64,000 nt of DNA from an uncultured Verrucomicrobia subdivision 3 bacterium. GTDB lineage: Bacteria > Verrucomicrobiota > Verrucomicrobiia > Limisphaerales > UBA11358. This document shows positions 34,639 to 45,936 of this stretch, piece by piece. How positions within the stretch are numbered: position 1 is the stretch's first letter; each line of letters begins with the position of its first letter. The DNA is taken from positions 1 through 64,000 of the forward strand of contig CAITTG010000009.1 of the NCBI GenBank assembly GCA_903895255.1, read 5' to 3'. Made by a program: the position numbers and the translations under genes. Below the pieces are notes generated by a model that worked only from the letters and a program-made list of their open reading frames with translations, did not search any database and was not told the DNA's origin.

Positions 34639-34647
34639 GATGGGAAA

Positions 34648-35748
34648 TTACTTCTTGCCTTGTTTGACCGCCGCGGCCAGGTCCAGCTCCTGCAATTTGG
34701 CCAGGATGGTCGTGGGGTCCTGGGCTTTGGTGATGACTTCCTCACGGGCAATCATGCCAGCCTGGTATTTCTCCATGAGAAACGCGTCCATGGTCACCAT
34801 CCCGTATTTCGAACCGGTCTGGATGTCGGACTGCACGCGGAACGTTTTGTTGTCGCGGATCAGCGCCGCGATGGACGGCGTGTTCACCATGATTTCAAAG
34901 GCGGCCACCCGGCCGGGCTTGTCCACCCGGGGGATGAGCAACTGGGAAATCACCGCTTGCAGCACGGTCGAAAGCTGAATACGGATGGTTTCCTGCTGAT
35001 TGGTCGGAAACGCGTTCACCAGACGGTCAATCGTCTTCGCCGCCCCGGTGGTGTGCAGGGTGCCGAACACCAAGTGCCCCGTTTCGGCCGCGGTGATGGC
35101 CGCCTCAATCGTTTCCAAGTCGCGCATTTCGCCGACCAGAATCATGTCCGGGTCCTGGCGCAGTGCGCGGCGCAAGGCTTCCGCGAAACTCGGCACGTCC
35201 ACATGAATCTCGCGCTGGGTGATCAGCGCCCGTTTGTGGCGGTGATAATATTCGATCGGATCCTCAATCGTAATCAGATGCACCTCGTCGCGCGTCTCGT
35301 TCACAATATTGAGCAGCGAGGCGAGCGTGGTGGATTTGCCGGAACCCGTCGGCCCGGTCACGAGAATCAAACCGCGGGGCTTGAAGAGGAGTTCCTTCAC
35401 CGTTTCGGGCAGGCCGATCTGCTCGAAGGTTAGCAGCTTGCTGGGGATTTGCCGCAGCACCATGCCGAAGTTGCCTTTTTCCTTAAACACGCTCACGCGG
35501 AAGCGTGCCGCCTCGCCGAAGGCAAAGGCGAAGTCCGCGCCGCCGTTTTCCCGCACGTGCTGGATGTGTTCCTCGGAGGTGATGCTGCGCATCAACTCTT
35601 CCGAATCCTCCGGCTTCAAGGCCGGCCCCTCCACGCGGTGCAGCGTGCCGTGCACACGGATGGTCGGGGCGCAACCCACGCGGGTGTGAAGATCGGAGGC
35701 CCCTTCCGAGATCATCAACTGCAACAAATCCGACATCGAGTATGACAT
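34648..35748 (-). CDS. pilT: PilT retraction ATPase
   Basis: A 366-residue protein, usual PilT length, with no GspE N-terminal domain and no tetra-cysteine motif. It has a PAS-like N-terminal domain (about 1-110), Walker A ([12 protein letters not shown]), Walker B ([10 protein letters not shown]), the His box [15 protein letters not shown], and a C-terminal AIRNLIRE-like element ([12 protein letters not shown]), which is needed for pilus retraction in known PilT proteins. It sits between two PilB-like ATPases with a 5-bp and a 9-bp gap. PilT argues for dynamic, retractable fibres and against a classical type II secretion operon. Confidence 0.95.
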   Translation of the reverse strand: MSYSMSDLLQLMISEGASDLHTRVGCAPTIRVHGTLHRVEGPALKPEDSEELMRSITSEEHIQHVRENGGADFAFAFGEAARFRVSVFKEKGNFGMVLRQIPSKLLTFEQIGLPETVKELLFKPRGLILVTGPTGSGKSTTLASLLNIVNETRDEVHLITIEDPIEYYHRHKRALITQREIHVDVPSFAEALRRALRQDPDMILVGEMRDLETIEAAITAAETGHLVFGTLHTTGAAKTIDRLVNAFPTNQQETIRIQLSTVLQAVISQLLIPRVDKPGRVAAFEIMVNTPSIAALIRDNKTFRVQSDIQTGSKYGMVTMDAFLMEKYQAGMIAREEVITKAQDPTTILAKLQELDLAAAVKQGKK

Positions 35749-35753
35749 AAAAT

Positions 35754-37451
<1,698 letters not shown>

Positions 37452-37660
37452 AGTGGTTTTGTTGCCGCCTTACTATTTGTTTCAGGAGACTTTGTAAAAT
37501 TTTTCATTTGCCCGGGCAAATGTCAATGCGGAGTCGCAAACTTTTGCGGGGCGGGGGCTTCCCGCGCGCCGCCGTGCCGGAGACGGACCGGGCCTTGCGG
37601 CGGGCGACGGGAGGCCGAACCGGCCGGAAAAATGGGGGGCACTGGTTTCGCGACTGGTGA

Positions 37661-37741
37661 AAAAAGTTCGCGAATCTTCAAGATTTTGCGGGAGGGGGTA
37701 AGTTCGACCGGGCGAAGGCAATGGTTAATTGGTTATTCCGA
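37661..37741. repeat. Right copy of operon-flanking inverted repeat
   Basis: GAAAAAAGTTCGCGAATCTT, then CAAGATT, at 37661-37687, and ATGGTTAATTGGTTATTCCG at 37721-37740. The reverse complement matches 31538-31585 in block order, with two differences in the first block; the spacer between blocks is longer here (about 35 bp versus 1-2 bp). Confidence 0.65.
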
Positions 37742-37870
37742 ATTCCAGAGACCAGGTCACCCGGGTGGCCGACCGGGCAGGACGCACGGCTTGACGGGCC
37801 GCCCGAACTGGCGGGGCGGCCTCTGAATGATGCTTTTGGCACTTTCATCGCCACTAATTTAGCAGGGGAC

Positions 37871-37891
37871 CCTGGACATCCGCTGTCCAGG
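37871..37891. repeat. Hairpin CCTGGACA-TCCGC-TGTCCAGG
   Basis: A perfect 8-bp stem about 115 bp before the GH95 start, followed on the plus strand by an AT-rich stretch with a T-run after about 20 bp. It is either a dispersed hairpin or a weak terminator. Confidence 0.5.
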
Positions 37892-38004
37892 TCGAAAATT
37901 TATTAAGATTTTTTCAAGCGGACCTTGAGGCGGACAAGGAGGGTGGCGATGGTCAACCAACGCGGGGAAGCCCGGCGATTTCCCTTGAACCCAGCGGTGC
38001 TGCC

Positions 38005-40419
38005 ATGGAAAATCAGTCCATGCTTTCACAACCTTATCACCGCCTGACTCAGCTTACCCTGCCCTTGCTGGCGGGACTTTTGACTTTCTCCGGCTTGAGC
38101 CGGGTTTCGGCCGCCGAGGCCCCCGGCCCGCTCACGCTGTGGTACACCAAACCCGCCCAGGTCTGGACGGAGGCATTGCCGATTGGCAATGGCCGGATCG
38201 GGGCCATGATTTTCGGCGGGGCGGAGCGCGAGCATTTGCAGCTTAATGAGGACACGCTGTACGCGGGCGGCCCCTACACGCCGGACAATACCAACGCCTA
38301 TGCGGCGCTGCCGGAGGTGCGCGAGCTTATTTTTGCCGGCCAGTACGATGCCGCCGCCAAAATCATCAGCGACCGCATGATGGCGCATCCCCTCGGCCAG
38401 ATGCCCTACGAGACGGCGGGGGATTTGTTTCTGGATTTTGCGACCAATGAGGTGACCGATTACCACCGGGAACTGGACCTGAACACCGCCGTGGCCCGCA
38501 TTACCTACACGCGGGACGGGGTGCATTTCAAGCGCGAGCTGTTTGCCAGTGCCGTGGACCAGGTCATCGTGGTGCGGCTCACCGCCGACCAGCCGGGGCG
38601 GATTACCTTCACCGCCGAAATGCGCACGCCGCAAAAAGCCACCACCAGGGTGGAAGTGAACACGGAGCTGCCCCTGGCGGGCCAGACTAATGACGCCACC
38701 CTGATTCTCGACGGCGTCAACGCCATGGCCGGGGGCATCCCGGGGGCGTTGAAATACCAGGTGCGGGTGCGGGTGCTGCCGACGCAGGGCAAAATTCTGG
38801 CCGGCACGAACACGATCACCGTGGCGCAGGCGGACACGGTGACGCTGCTGATTGCGGCGGCGACCAGCTACAAGAACTTTCATGATGTGAGTGGCGACCC
38901 GGCGGCCATCACGCAAAAGCAAATAACGGGAGCCTACAAGAAATGGGCGAATGGCAATGTCGCGGACGGCGTGGACACCACCCTGCCGGATCATCTTGCT
39001 GATTACCAGCGGCTGTTTCAGCGGGTGACGTTGAACCTGGGTGCCAGTGGCGAGGCCACCAACCTGCCCACGGATGAACGCATCGCGCAATTTGCCGGGG
39101 GCAAAGACCCGGCGCTGGCCGCGTTGTATTTTCAATTCGGTCGCTACCTGCTGATCAGCAGTTCACGACCGGGCGGCCAACCGGCCAACTTGCAAGGGTT
39201 GTGGAATGATTCGCTGCGGCCGCCGTGGGGCAGCAAGTACACCATCAATATTAACACGGAGATGAATTATTGGCCGGCCGAAACCGCCAACCTTTCCGAA
39301 TGCGTGGAACCGCTCACGGCCATGGTGCTCGACCTGACCAAAACCGGCGCGCGCACCGCGCAGGTGCAGTACCATGCCCGTGGCTGGGTGGCGCATCACA
39401 ACACGGACTTGTGGCGGGCGGCCGCGCCGATTGATGGTCCCAATTCCGGCATGTGGCCCATGGGCGGGGCCTGGCTGTGCCAGAATTTGTGGGAGCATTA
39501 TTTGTTCACCCAGGACAAAACTTATTTGCAGCGCATTTACCCCGCCATGAAGGGGGCCGCTCAATTCTTCCTCGACACGCTGGTGGAGGACCCCACGAAT
39601 CATTGGCTGGTCACCTGCCCTTCGCTCTCGCCGGAGAACAGCCATCCCGAGGGCAAAACCAGCATCTGCGCCGGTCCCACGATGGATTTGGAACTGCTGC
39701 GCGACTTGTTTAATAATTGTATCGCGGCCGAGGCGGTGCTGGGCCGGGACAAAGCCTTTGGCCAGCAGCTCGCCGCCACGCGCGACCGCCTGGCACCGTT
39801 GCAAATCGGGTCGGCTGGCCAGCTTCAGGAGTGGTTGAAGGACTGGGATCTGCAAAACAAAGACCTGCACCACCGGCACGTTTCCCATTTGTATGGTCTG
39901 TATCCCAGTGCTCAAATCGACGTGCGCACCACGCCGGTACTGGCGGCGGCGGTGAAGAAATCCTTGGAGATTCGGGGCGACCAGGCCACCGGCTGGGCCA
40001 CCGCCTGGCGCATCAATCTCTGGGCCCGCCTGCATGATGGCGACCATGCGTTTAGCATCCTGGAATTCTTGCTCAGCCCCAAGCGCACCTACCCGGACAT
40101 GTTCGACGCGCACCCGCCCTTTCAGATCGATGGCAATTTTGGCGGGGCCTCCGGCATTGCCGAAATGCTCCTGCAAAGCCAGAACGGCGTGATTGAGTTC
40201 CTCCCTGCCCTGCCCTCCGCGTGGCCGGACGGCAGTGTCACCGGCCTGCGCGCCCGTGGCGGTTTCACGGTGGACCTGGAATGGCAGCAAGGCAAGCTCA
40301 CCGCCGCAACCTTGACTTCGATCACGGGGACCAAGGCGACCGTGCGGTATGGGGAGGTGGTGCGCGAAGTGAGCCTCAAAAAAGGCGCCTCAGTGCAGTT
40401 GAATGGGAGTCTGCAATAA
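38005..40419 (+). CDS. Secreted glycoside hydrolase family 95 (alpha-L-fucosidase type)
   Basis: An 804-residue enzyme. A signal peptide (hydrophobic [13 protein letters not shown], cut near AEA at about 40) implies export. The mature start [30 protein letters not shown] and the following [11 protein letters not shown] are hallmarks of GH95, which removes alpha-1,2-linked fucose (some members act on galactose) from plant or host glycans. A probable general acid is E544 (SPENSHPEG) and a probable base-side Asp is D709 (FQIDGNFGG). All three domains of the family (N-terminal sandwich, alpha/alpha barrel, C-terminal sandwich) fit the length. No other glycan genes adjoin it, so it is not part of a visible utilisation locus. 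A second ATG five codons in is possible. Confidence 0.92.
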   Translation: MENQSMLSQPYHRLTQLTLPLLAGLLTFSGLSRVSAAEAPGPLTLWYTKPAQVWTEALPIGNGRIGAMIFGGAEREHLQLNEDTLYAGGPYTPDNTNAYAALPEVRELIFAGQYDAAAKIISDRMMAHPLGQMPYETAGDLFLDFATNEVTDYHRELDLNTAVARITYTRDGVHFKRELFASAVDQVIVVRLTADQPGRITFTAEMRTPQKATTRVEVNTELPLAGQTNDATLILDGVNAMAGGIPGALKYQVRVRVLPTQGKILAGTNTITVAQADTVTLLIAAATSYKNFHDVSGDPAAITQKQITGAYKKWANGNVADGVDTTLPDHLADYQRLFQRVTLNLGASGEATNLPTDERIAQFAGGKDPALAALYFQFGRYLLISSSRPGGQPANLQGLWNDSLRPPWGSKYTININTEMNYWPAETANLSECVEPLTAMVLDLTKTGARTAQVQYHARGWVAHHNTDLWRAAAPIDGPNSGMWPMGGAWLCQNLWEHYLFTQDKTYLQRIYPAMKGAAQFFLDTLVEDPTNHWLVTCPSLSPENSHPEGKTSICAGPTMDLELLRDLFNNCIAAEAVLGRDKAFGQQLAATRDRLAPLQIGSAGQLQEWLKDWDLQNKDLHHRHVSHLYGLYPSAQIDVRTTPVLAAAVKKSLEIRGDQATGWATAWRINLWARLHDGDHAFSILEFLLSPKRTYPDMFDAHPPFQIDGNFGGASGIAEMLLQSQNGVIEFLPALPSAWPDGSVTGLRARGGFTVDLEWQQGKLTAATLTSITGTKATVRYGEVVREVSLKKGASVQLNGSLQ

Positions 40420-40809
40420 CCAACTGTATGACGGCCCAGGCGAGCTTGGGGCAGTGCGGAACCAGTAAATAGGGCAATAGCACCCCCCCATGCAGGGAGG
40501 GGGGCTTTGGCCGGCCGGCGGGACAGCGCACGTTTTGCTTTCCCGGGCGGCTTTTTTCTGCCTTCTTTTGGTACAGGTAACGCATGAAGCTGCCCGGCCT
40601 TGAATCTGCCATTGTCCGGCGGTGCCTTAGGGCGCTGGGCGCCTCAAGAGGCACTGATCGCCCACCGTCGCCGGACTATTCCGTTTACATGGCCCGGGGC
40701 CGACCTTAGATTGCCGGGGTGGATGCCACCAAATGCATGCACGCCCAATCAGAACCATCATGAATAACCCGCAAGCACCAGACCTGCGCCCGCCGGCCCG
40801 GCCCAAGCC
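40420..40809. other. 390-bp gene-free interval
   Basis: Between GH95 and the kinase gene. It contains a G/C-run foldback (40483-40503, six C then six G) and a foldback at about 40622-40656 with arms GTGCCT/AGGCAC around GGCGC/GCGCC. Neither is followed by a clean T-run. No credible ORF. Confidence 0.5.
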
Positions 40810-42948
40810 ATGAGCCTTACCCATCTTTCCAACCTGAGCAACTCGCGCACGACGAGTTACCTGGCGCGCACCCGCAGTGTGCTCCGCAAACAACTTTGGA
40901 TCTGGCCGCTCGTGGCGGCGGCACTGCTGGCATTCACGGCGGTGACGGTGCGCTTGCACATGGAAGCGGCGTTGAAACAACAAATCGCCGGCAACCTGCA
41001 GGTAATCCTGAACGCCAATGCGGAGGCGTTGCGCGCGTGGGCCGGCATGGTGAAGTCGGAGGCGGAAACGCTGGCCGATGATGAGCATCTGCGTGATCTG
41101 ACCACGGCGTTGCTGGTCCGGACCACGAATGGCACTTCCCTGCAAGCCCAATTGCTGGTGGCGCCGGAACTGGCGGCGGTGCGGGCCCAGTTAAATCCGT
41201 GGCTGGACCGGCGGGGATACAGCGGTTTCGTGGTGCTGGACACCAACTGTCTGGTGCTCGCCGCCCGGCGTGACCAGCTGGTGGGAATGGTCTCGCCGTC
41301 CGGTTACGCGGCGCAGTTTGCGGCGAGTCTGGCGGGTAAAAGCAGCCTGACCCAGCCGTTCCCGAGTATTTCGATGCTGCCGGATATGAAGGGAAACATG
41401 CGGGCCGGTGTCCCGACGATGTTTGCGACGGCCCCGATTAAATCAGCGGACGGCCGGGTGATCGCCGTGCTGGGGGTGCGGATTGATCCCGACATGGATT
41501 TCACGCGAATTCTCGCGACGGCCCGGGCAGGTGGCAGTGGCGAGACGTATGCCTTTACCAAAGACGGCCGGCTGCTTTCGCGCAGCCGCTTTGATGAACA
41601 ACTACGGCAGTTGAGTTTAATACCGGACACCGCCGATTCGGAGTCCATCTTGAGCCTGGACCTGCGGGATCCCCTGGTGGATTTGACCAAAGGGAAAACG
41701 TCGCCCAAACGCCGGGCGGAACAGAACCTGATCCGGCCGGTGAGCGAGGCGGGCGCCGGCCATGCGGGGGTGGATGTGGAGGGTTACCGGGATTATCGCG
41801 GGGTGCCGGTGGTGGGCGCGTGGACGTGGCTGCCGGAATTTAATCTCGGCCTGGTGACACAGGTGGAGGTGGCGGAGGCATTTCATCCGCTGCACATCAT
41901 GCGGCTGGGTTTCGGCTTCATCTTCTGTCTGCTGGTGGCGGGTTCGGCGGCGATTTTTGTGCTGATGCGGCTGGCGAACCGGTTGCAAGCCACGGCGCGC
42001 AAGGCCGCCTTGAAAGCGAAACAACTCGGCCAGTATGCGTTGGATGACAAGATCGGCGCGGGGGCCTTTGGCTCGGTGTACCGGGCGCATCACGCCTTGA
42101 TGCGGCGGCCGGTGGCGGTGAAGTTGCTGGAGTCGGAGGTGGCGGACGCCAACACGGCGGCGCGCTTTGAGCAGGAAGTGCAGATGACCAGCCAGTTGAC
42201 GCATCCCAACACCATCGCGCTGTATGATTATGGCCGCACGCCCGAGGGGGTATTTTACTACGCCATGGAATATCTGGAAGGGCTGACGCTGGACAAGCTG
42301 GTAAAAAGCCATGGACCACAGGCGGAGAGCCGGGTGATTGCCTTCCTGATGCAGATGTGCGGTTCCCTGAGCGAAGCGCATACCATTGGCCTGGTGCACC
42401 GGGACATCAAGCCGGCGAACGTCTTTTTAACCCAGCGTGGCGGCCTGCCGGATTTTGTGAAGGTGCTGGATTTCGGTCTGGTGAAGGCGCGGGCGGCCGA
42501 GGGGCAGTTGGAATTAACAGGGGCCACCAGCACGCTGGGCACGCCCCTCTACATGTCGCCCGAGGCGGTGGAACATCCCAACCAGGTGGATGCGCGGGCG
42601 GATATTTATTCCGTGGGGGCCGTTGGCTATTTCCTGCTGACCGGCCAGCCGTTGTTTGATTGCGCCTCACTGGGCGAGGTGCTGATGCATCAAGTCAAGC
42701 ATATGCCCGTCAAGCCCTCCGCGCGGCTGGGCCGCCCGGTGTCGCCCGCCCTTGAAGATCTCCTGATGCAGTGCCTCGCCAAAAATCCGGCGGAGCGGCC
42801 CGCCAGCGCGCGCGATTTGGGCGATGCCCTGGCGAAATGTCCGGGCGCGGGGGATTGGACGCGCGAACACGCGGAAGAATGGTGGCTCCGGCTGGCCCTG
42901 GCCCAAAGTGAAAAAACCCTGGTGCTGCCGGCGGCCAAACAGCCATGA
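40810..42948 (+). CDS. Membrane Ser/Thr protein kinase with extracytoplasmic Cache-like sensor
   Basis: A 712-residue protein. Membrane segment 1 (about 31-48) is followed by a roughly 320-residue outside domain with the layout of a double-Cache sensor, then membrane segment 2 (about 365-390), then a Hanks-type kinase. The kinase has the Gly loop (GAGAFGSV), catalytic K438 (VAVKLL), H530-R531-D532 (VHRDIKPAN), D554-F-G and the APE-like SPE. This N-out sensor/C-in kinase order is reversed from the usual bacterial PknB layout and resembles a histidine-kinase architecture with the kinase exchanged. It overlaps the next gene by ATGA, so the two are coupled. It probably phosphorylates cytoplasmic proteins in response to a small ligand. 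Confidence 0.92.
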   Translation: MSLTHLSNLSNSRTTSYLARTRSVLRKQLWIWPLVAAALLAFTAVTVRLHMEAALKQQIAGNLQVILNANAEALRAWAGMVKSEAETLADDEHLRDLTTALLVRTTNGTSLQAQLLVAPELAAVRAQLNPWLDRRGYSGFVVLDTNCLVLAARRDQLVGMVSPSGYAAQFAASLAGKSSLTQPFPSISMLPDMKGNMRAGVPTMFATAPIKSADGRVIAVLGVRIDPDMDFTRILATARAGGSGETYAFTKDGRLLSRSRFDEQLRQLSLIPDTADSESILSLDLRDPLVDLTKGKTSPKRRAEQNLIRPVSEAGAGHAGVDVEGYRDYRGVPVVGAWTWLPEFNLGLVTQVEVAEAFHPLHIMRLGFGFIFCLLVAGSAAIFVLMRLANRLQATARKAALKAKQLGQYALDDKIGAGAFGSVYRAHHALMRRPVAVKLLESEVADANTAARFEQEVQMTSQLTHPNTIALYDYGRTPEGVFYYAMEYLEGLTLDKLVKSHGPQAESRVIAFLMQMCGSLSEAHTIGLVHRDIKPANVFLTQRGGLPDFVKVLDFGLVKARAAEGQLELTGATSTLGTPLYMSPEAVEHPNQVDARADIYSVGAVGYFLLTGQPLFDCASLGEVLMHQVKHMPVKPSARLGRPVSPALEDLLMQCLAKNPAERPASARDLGDALAKCPGAGDWTREHAEEWWLRLALAQSEKTLVLPAAKQP

Positions 42949-43970
42949 GCGCCACCACTGGTCCCGCCAAACACCTGCGCCGGCTTGCCCTCGCCGGGAT
43001 TTGGCTCCTGGCCGGGCTGGCCACGCTCTGGGCGGTGGCCGCGCTGTACTTTGATGTCCGGATCGAGTGGCTGCGGCTGCCGTTGACGGTGGGTTACGCG
43101 GTGGGAGTGCTGGGACTATGGGTGCGGGTTCGCCGCCCTTGGAAATTGGTATTTACCGGCATTGGCTTCACACTGGTGCTCGCATGGTGGCTGGGGTTGC
43201 AACCCTCCAATCATCGCGAGTGGCAGCCGGATGTGGCCCGGACCCCCGCGGCGGAAATCAGCGGCCAGCACGCGACCCTGCAGGGCATCCGCGACTGTGA
43301 TTATCGCACCGAGACGAATTACACGGTGCATTACCGCGACGAAACCTTTGATCTCGATCAGTTGCGCACGGTGGATTTGTACCTGGTCACCTGGGGTTCG
43401 CCCAACATCGCGCACACCATGGTCAGCTTTGGTTTTACCACGGGGGATTATGTGTGTTTTTCCATTGAGACCAGAAAGGAAATTGGCGAGAGCTATTCAG
43501 CCATCCGGGGACTCTTCCGGCAGTATGAACTGATTTATATCGTCGCTGACGAACGGGACGTGGTGCGGCTGCGCACCAATTATCGCAAGGATGAGGAAGT
43601 TTGCCTCTATCGTTTGGAAGTAACCCCCGCCGAGGGGCGGCAACTCTTCATGGACTACGTGCGGCGGATCAATGAACTGCACGCCCATGGGGAGTGGTAC
43701 AACGCGCTCACGGATAATTGCACCACCGCCATCCGCACCCAACGCAGTCCCGGCGAACGGATGCCGTGGGACTGGCGGATGCTGGTGAACGGCCACCTGG
43801 ATGAACTGCTGTATCAACGCCACCTGATTGTAACCAACCTGCCCTTTGCGGAGTTAAAAAAGTTGTCCAATATTAATGCCCGGGCCCGGGCAGCGGGGGA
43901 CGCGGCCGATTTTTCGGCGCAGATCCGCCGGGGCCTGCCGGGTTTTGCGCCCGAAGCGGCGGGACACTAG
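42945..43970 (+). CDS. DUF4105 (Lnb N-terminal-like) membrane protein
   Basis: A 341-residue protein with three hydrophobic segments near the N-terminus (about 13-33, 43-58, 67-83) and then an outside domain. The block NIAHTMVSFGF with a conserved His and, about 110 residues later, YNALTDNCTTAIR with a Cys fit DUF4105, a family with a papain/NlpC-like Cys-His arrangement that is fused to some lacto-N-biosidase genes. The substrate is unknown; a lipid or peptide amidase/acyltransferase is possible. It starts inside the kinase stop codon (ATGA) and ends 10 bp before a lipoprotein gene, so the three form one unit. Confidence 0.8.
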   Translation: MSATTGPAKHLRRLALAGIWLLAGLATLWAVAALYFDVRIEWLRLPLTVGYAVGVLGLWVRVRRPWKLVFTGIGFTLVLAWWLGLQPSNHREWQPDVARTPAAEISGQHATLQGIRDCDYRTETNYTVHYRDETFDLDQLRTVDLYLVTWGSPNIAHTMVSFGFTTGDYVCFSIETRKEIGESYSAIRGLFRQYELIYIVADERDVVRLRTNYRKDEEVCLYRLEVTPAEGRQLFMDYVRRINELHAHGEWYNALTDNCTTAIRTQRSPGERMPWDWRMLVNGHLDELLYQRHLIVTNLPFAELKKLSNINARARAAGDAADFSAQIRRGLPGFAPEAAGH

Positions 43971-43980
43971 AACAAGCAGC

Positions 43981-45849
43981 ATGAAACCATATTTGCGCAT
44001 CGGCGGTTTGCTGGGGATGTTGTTAATCCTCGCCGGTTGCACCACCCCCATTGGCGCGACCAAGGTGAGCCCGCAGCAGGCTTACGAGCACCTGCATCAG
44101 AACGCACTGAACAGCGGCCAGCCCAGCGCGGAAGCGCTGCGGGTGCTAAACCGCTACAACCTCCGGCAGGCGTTTGCCAGCCAGCCGGATGCCACCCTGG
44201 CCAAACTGCAGGCCGTGGCCTGCACCGACGACCGCCGGGATGTGCTGTATGCCCTGGCCGAGCTGAATTACTGGAACGCGGGCCGGATCAGCCGCAGCGT
44301 CAAGCCGGGCGTGGCCCGCCACGCGCCCGACAGCTATTTCGCCGCGGCCATTTACGCTTACCTGTATTTGGAGGGCGCCAGCCAGGAGGCTTTGCCGAAT
44401 CCGTTTGATATTCGTTACCGGGTGGCGGCGGATTTCTATAACCGCGGACTGGCCCTGAGCTTGATCGTGAACACGAATGCCCGGGTGGAACTGGCGGGCG
44501 GCCCCCGGCAAACCCCGCCCGGGGTGGTGTCCGTGGACTACACCCAGCCGGGGATGGCCTGGGATTTAAGTGTCATCAAAGAGTTTTATTCGGCGGATGA
44601 ATTTGTGGTGCGCGGGCTTTCGACGCGCAACCGCGATTCCGGACTGGGAGCCCCCTTGATCGCGGTGGCGGGCCAGTCGGGTAATTTTGCCGAACCGCTG
44701 CGAGCGCCCGCGACGGTGTTTCTCCGGGTGAACGGTAATGTGCGGGACTGGAGCGCCGGCCGCCTGACGGCGAGCCTGGAACTGTACGCCACCTTTGACG
44801 CCACGCAGGTGGTGGTCAACGGCCGCAAGGTGCCGCTCCAGACCGACACCACGGCGCCGATCGCACTATGGTTGAACGACAGTCCGGTCTGGCAACTGGG
44901 TCTGGCCCAGTTTTTTAACGGTCAACGCCTGGCCAAATCCGGCCTCCGCCGGAGCCAGCCTTACACCCCGGGCCGCATTCCCGTGGTGTTTGTGCATGGC
45001 ACGGCCAGCAGCCCCGTCTGGTGGGCGGAAATGTGGAACACCCTGCGGGCGGACCCGGTGCTGCGGGAGCGCTGCCAGTTTTGGGCGTATAATTATGCCA
45101 GCGGCAATCCCATCACCTACACTGCCGGACTGTTGCGCAACGACCTGCTGGGTGAAATCCACCAACTGGACCCGGACGGGAAGGATCCCGCGCTGCAGCA
45201 CATGGTTATTATTGGCCACAGCCAGGGCGGATTGCTAGCGAAACTGACCGCCATTGACACTGGCGACCAGCTCTGGCAACTGATTTCCAAAACGAATTTT
45301 GACGCGCTGAATCTCGATCCCAAAACTCGCGGACTCCTCTACAGCAACTTTTTCTTCAAGCCGCTGCCCTGCGTCTCGCGGGTGGTCTTCATCGCCACCC
45401 CGCACCGGGGCAGCTACCGAAACACCCAATTTGTGCAGCGCTTTTTGAACCGGTTCATCGACATGCCCGGGGAGGTGCTGGAGGCCTCCGCCAGTCTTTT
45501 CAAGCTGGGTGACACCGTGCAATTACCGATGGGCATTCGCAATGAAGTTCCCTCCAGCCTGAATGGCATGGCCACGGACAATCCATTTTTACTCAAGCTG
45601 GCGGAAATCCCGGTGGCAGCGCCCATCAAGGCCAATTCAATCATCGCCATCCAGGGCAACGACCAGCCGCCCAAGGGATCGGACGGGGTGGTGACTTACA
45701 CCAGTGCGCACGTTGACTATGCGGAGTCGGAATTCATCGTGCGCAGCGGGCATTCCTGCCAGGGCAATCCGGCCACGATTGAGGAGGTGCGGCGGATTTT
45801 GTTGGAAGACCTGGCTGCTGCGGGTAAGTTTCCGACGGGCAAACAATGA
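43981..45849 (+). CDS. Lipoprotein alpha/beta hydrolase
   Basis: A 622-residue protein. The start at 43981 gives a clear lipoprotein signal (basic start, hydrophobic LLGMLLILAG, then Cys of the lipobox LAGC). Residues about 50-310 are a helical and beta region I do not recognise. The hydrolase domain follows: oxyanion-type IPVVFVHGT, nucleophile elbow GHSQGG (Ser), and FIATPHRGS. A C-terminal His near HSCQGNP could complete the triad. Lipase/esterase or amidase activity at the outer membrane is likely. It lies 10 bp after the DUF4105 gene. Its 3' end faces clpC with a terminator between. Confidence 0.82.
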   Translation: MKPYLRIGGLLGMLLILAGCTTPIGATKVSPQQAYEHLHQNALNSGQPSAEALRVLNRYNLRQAFASQPDATLAKLQAVACTDDRRDVLYALAELNYWNAGRISRSVKPGVARHAPDSYFAAAIYAYLYLEGASQEALPNPFDIRYRVAADFYNRGLALSLIVNTNARVELAGGPRQTPPGVVSVDYTQPGMAWDLSVIKEFYSADEFVVRGLSTRNRDSGLGAPLIAVAGQSGNFAEPLRAPATVFLRVNGNVRDWSAGRLTASLELYATFDATQVVVNGRKVPLQTDTTAPIALWLNDSPVWQLGLAQFFNGQRLAKSGLRRSQPYTPGRIPVVFVHGTASSPVWWAEMWNTLRADPVLRERCQFWAYNYASGNPITYTAGLLRNDLLGEIHQLDPDGKDPALQHMVIIGHSQGGLLAKLTAIDTGDQLWQLISKTNFDALNLDPKTRGLLYSNFFFKPLPCVSRVVFIATPHRGSYRNTQFVQRFLNRFIDMPGEVLEASASLFKLGDTVQLPMGIRNEVPSSLNGMATDNPFLLKLAEIPVAAPIKANSIIAIQGNDQPPKGSDGVVTYTSAHVDYAESEFIVRSGHSCQGNPATIEEVRRILLEDLAAAGKFPTGKQ

Positions 45850-45882
45850 GGCAGGAGGCTGACGGCGGGTACCAGCGCAAAT

Positions 45883-45908
45883 AAAAACCCCTGCCGGTCA
45901 GGCAGGGG
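45883..45908 (-). terminator. Rho-independent terminator of the ilvE-mcsAB-clpC operon
   Basis: Stem CCCCTGCC (45888-45895) / GGCAGGGG (45901-45908) with a five-base loop. On the minus strand it is followed by TTTTTAT, directly after the clpC stop at 45937. There is no equivalent T-run on the plus strand. Confidence 0.85.
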
Positions 45909-45936
45909 CATGGTAAAAAATTGTATTTTTCGCCGA

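Larger units (their letters stand above)
37452..38004. other. 553-bp gene-free divergent promoter region
   Basis: Between the divergent pilB operon and the GH95 gene. It contains the right copy of the operon-flanking repeat (37661-37741) and a perfect 8-bp hairpin (37871-37891). Promoters for both directions are expected but I could not assign reliable -35/-10 pairs. A 79-codon minus-strand frame at 37482-37721 has no protein-like character. Confidence 0.5.

Noticed and set aside
37482..37721. 79-codon minus-strand frame upstream of pilB
   Set aside because: Pro/Arg/Ser-rich, spans the flanking repeat, no supporting context.
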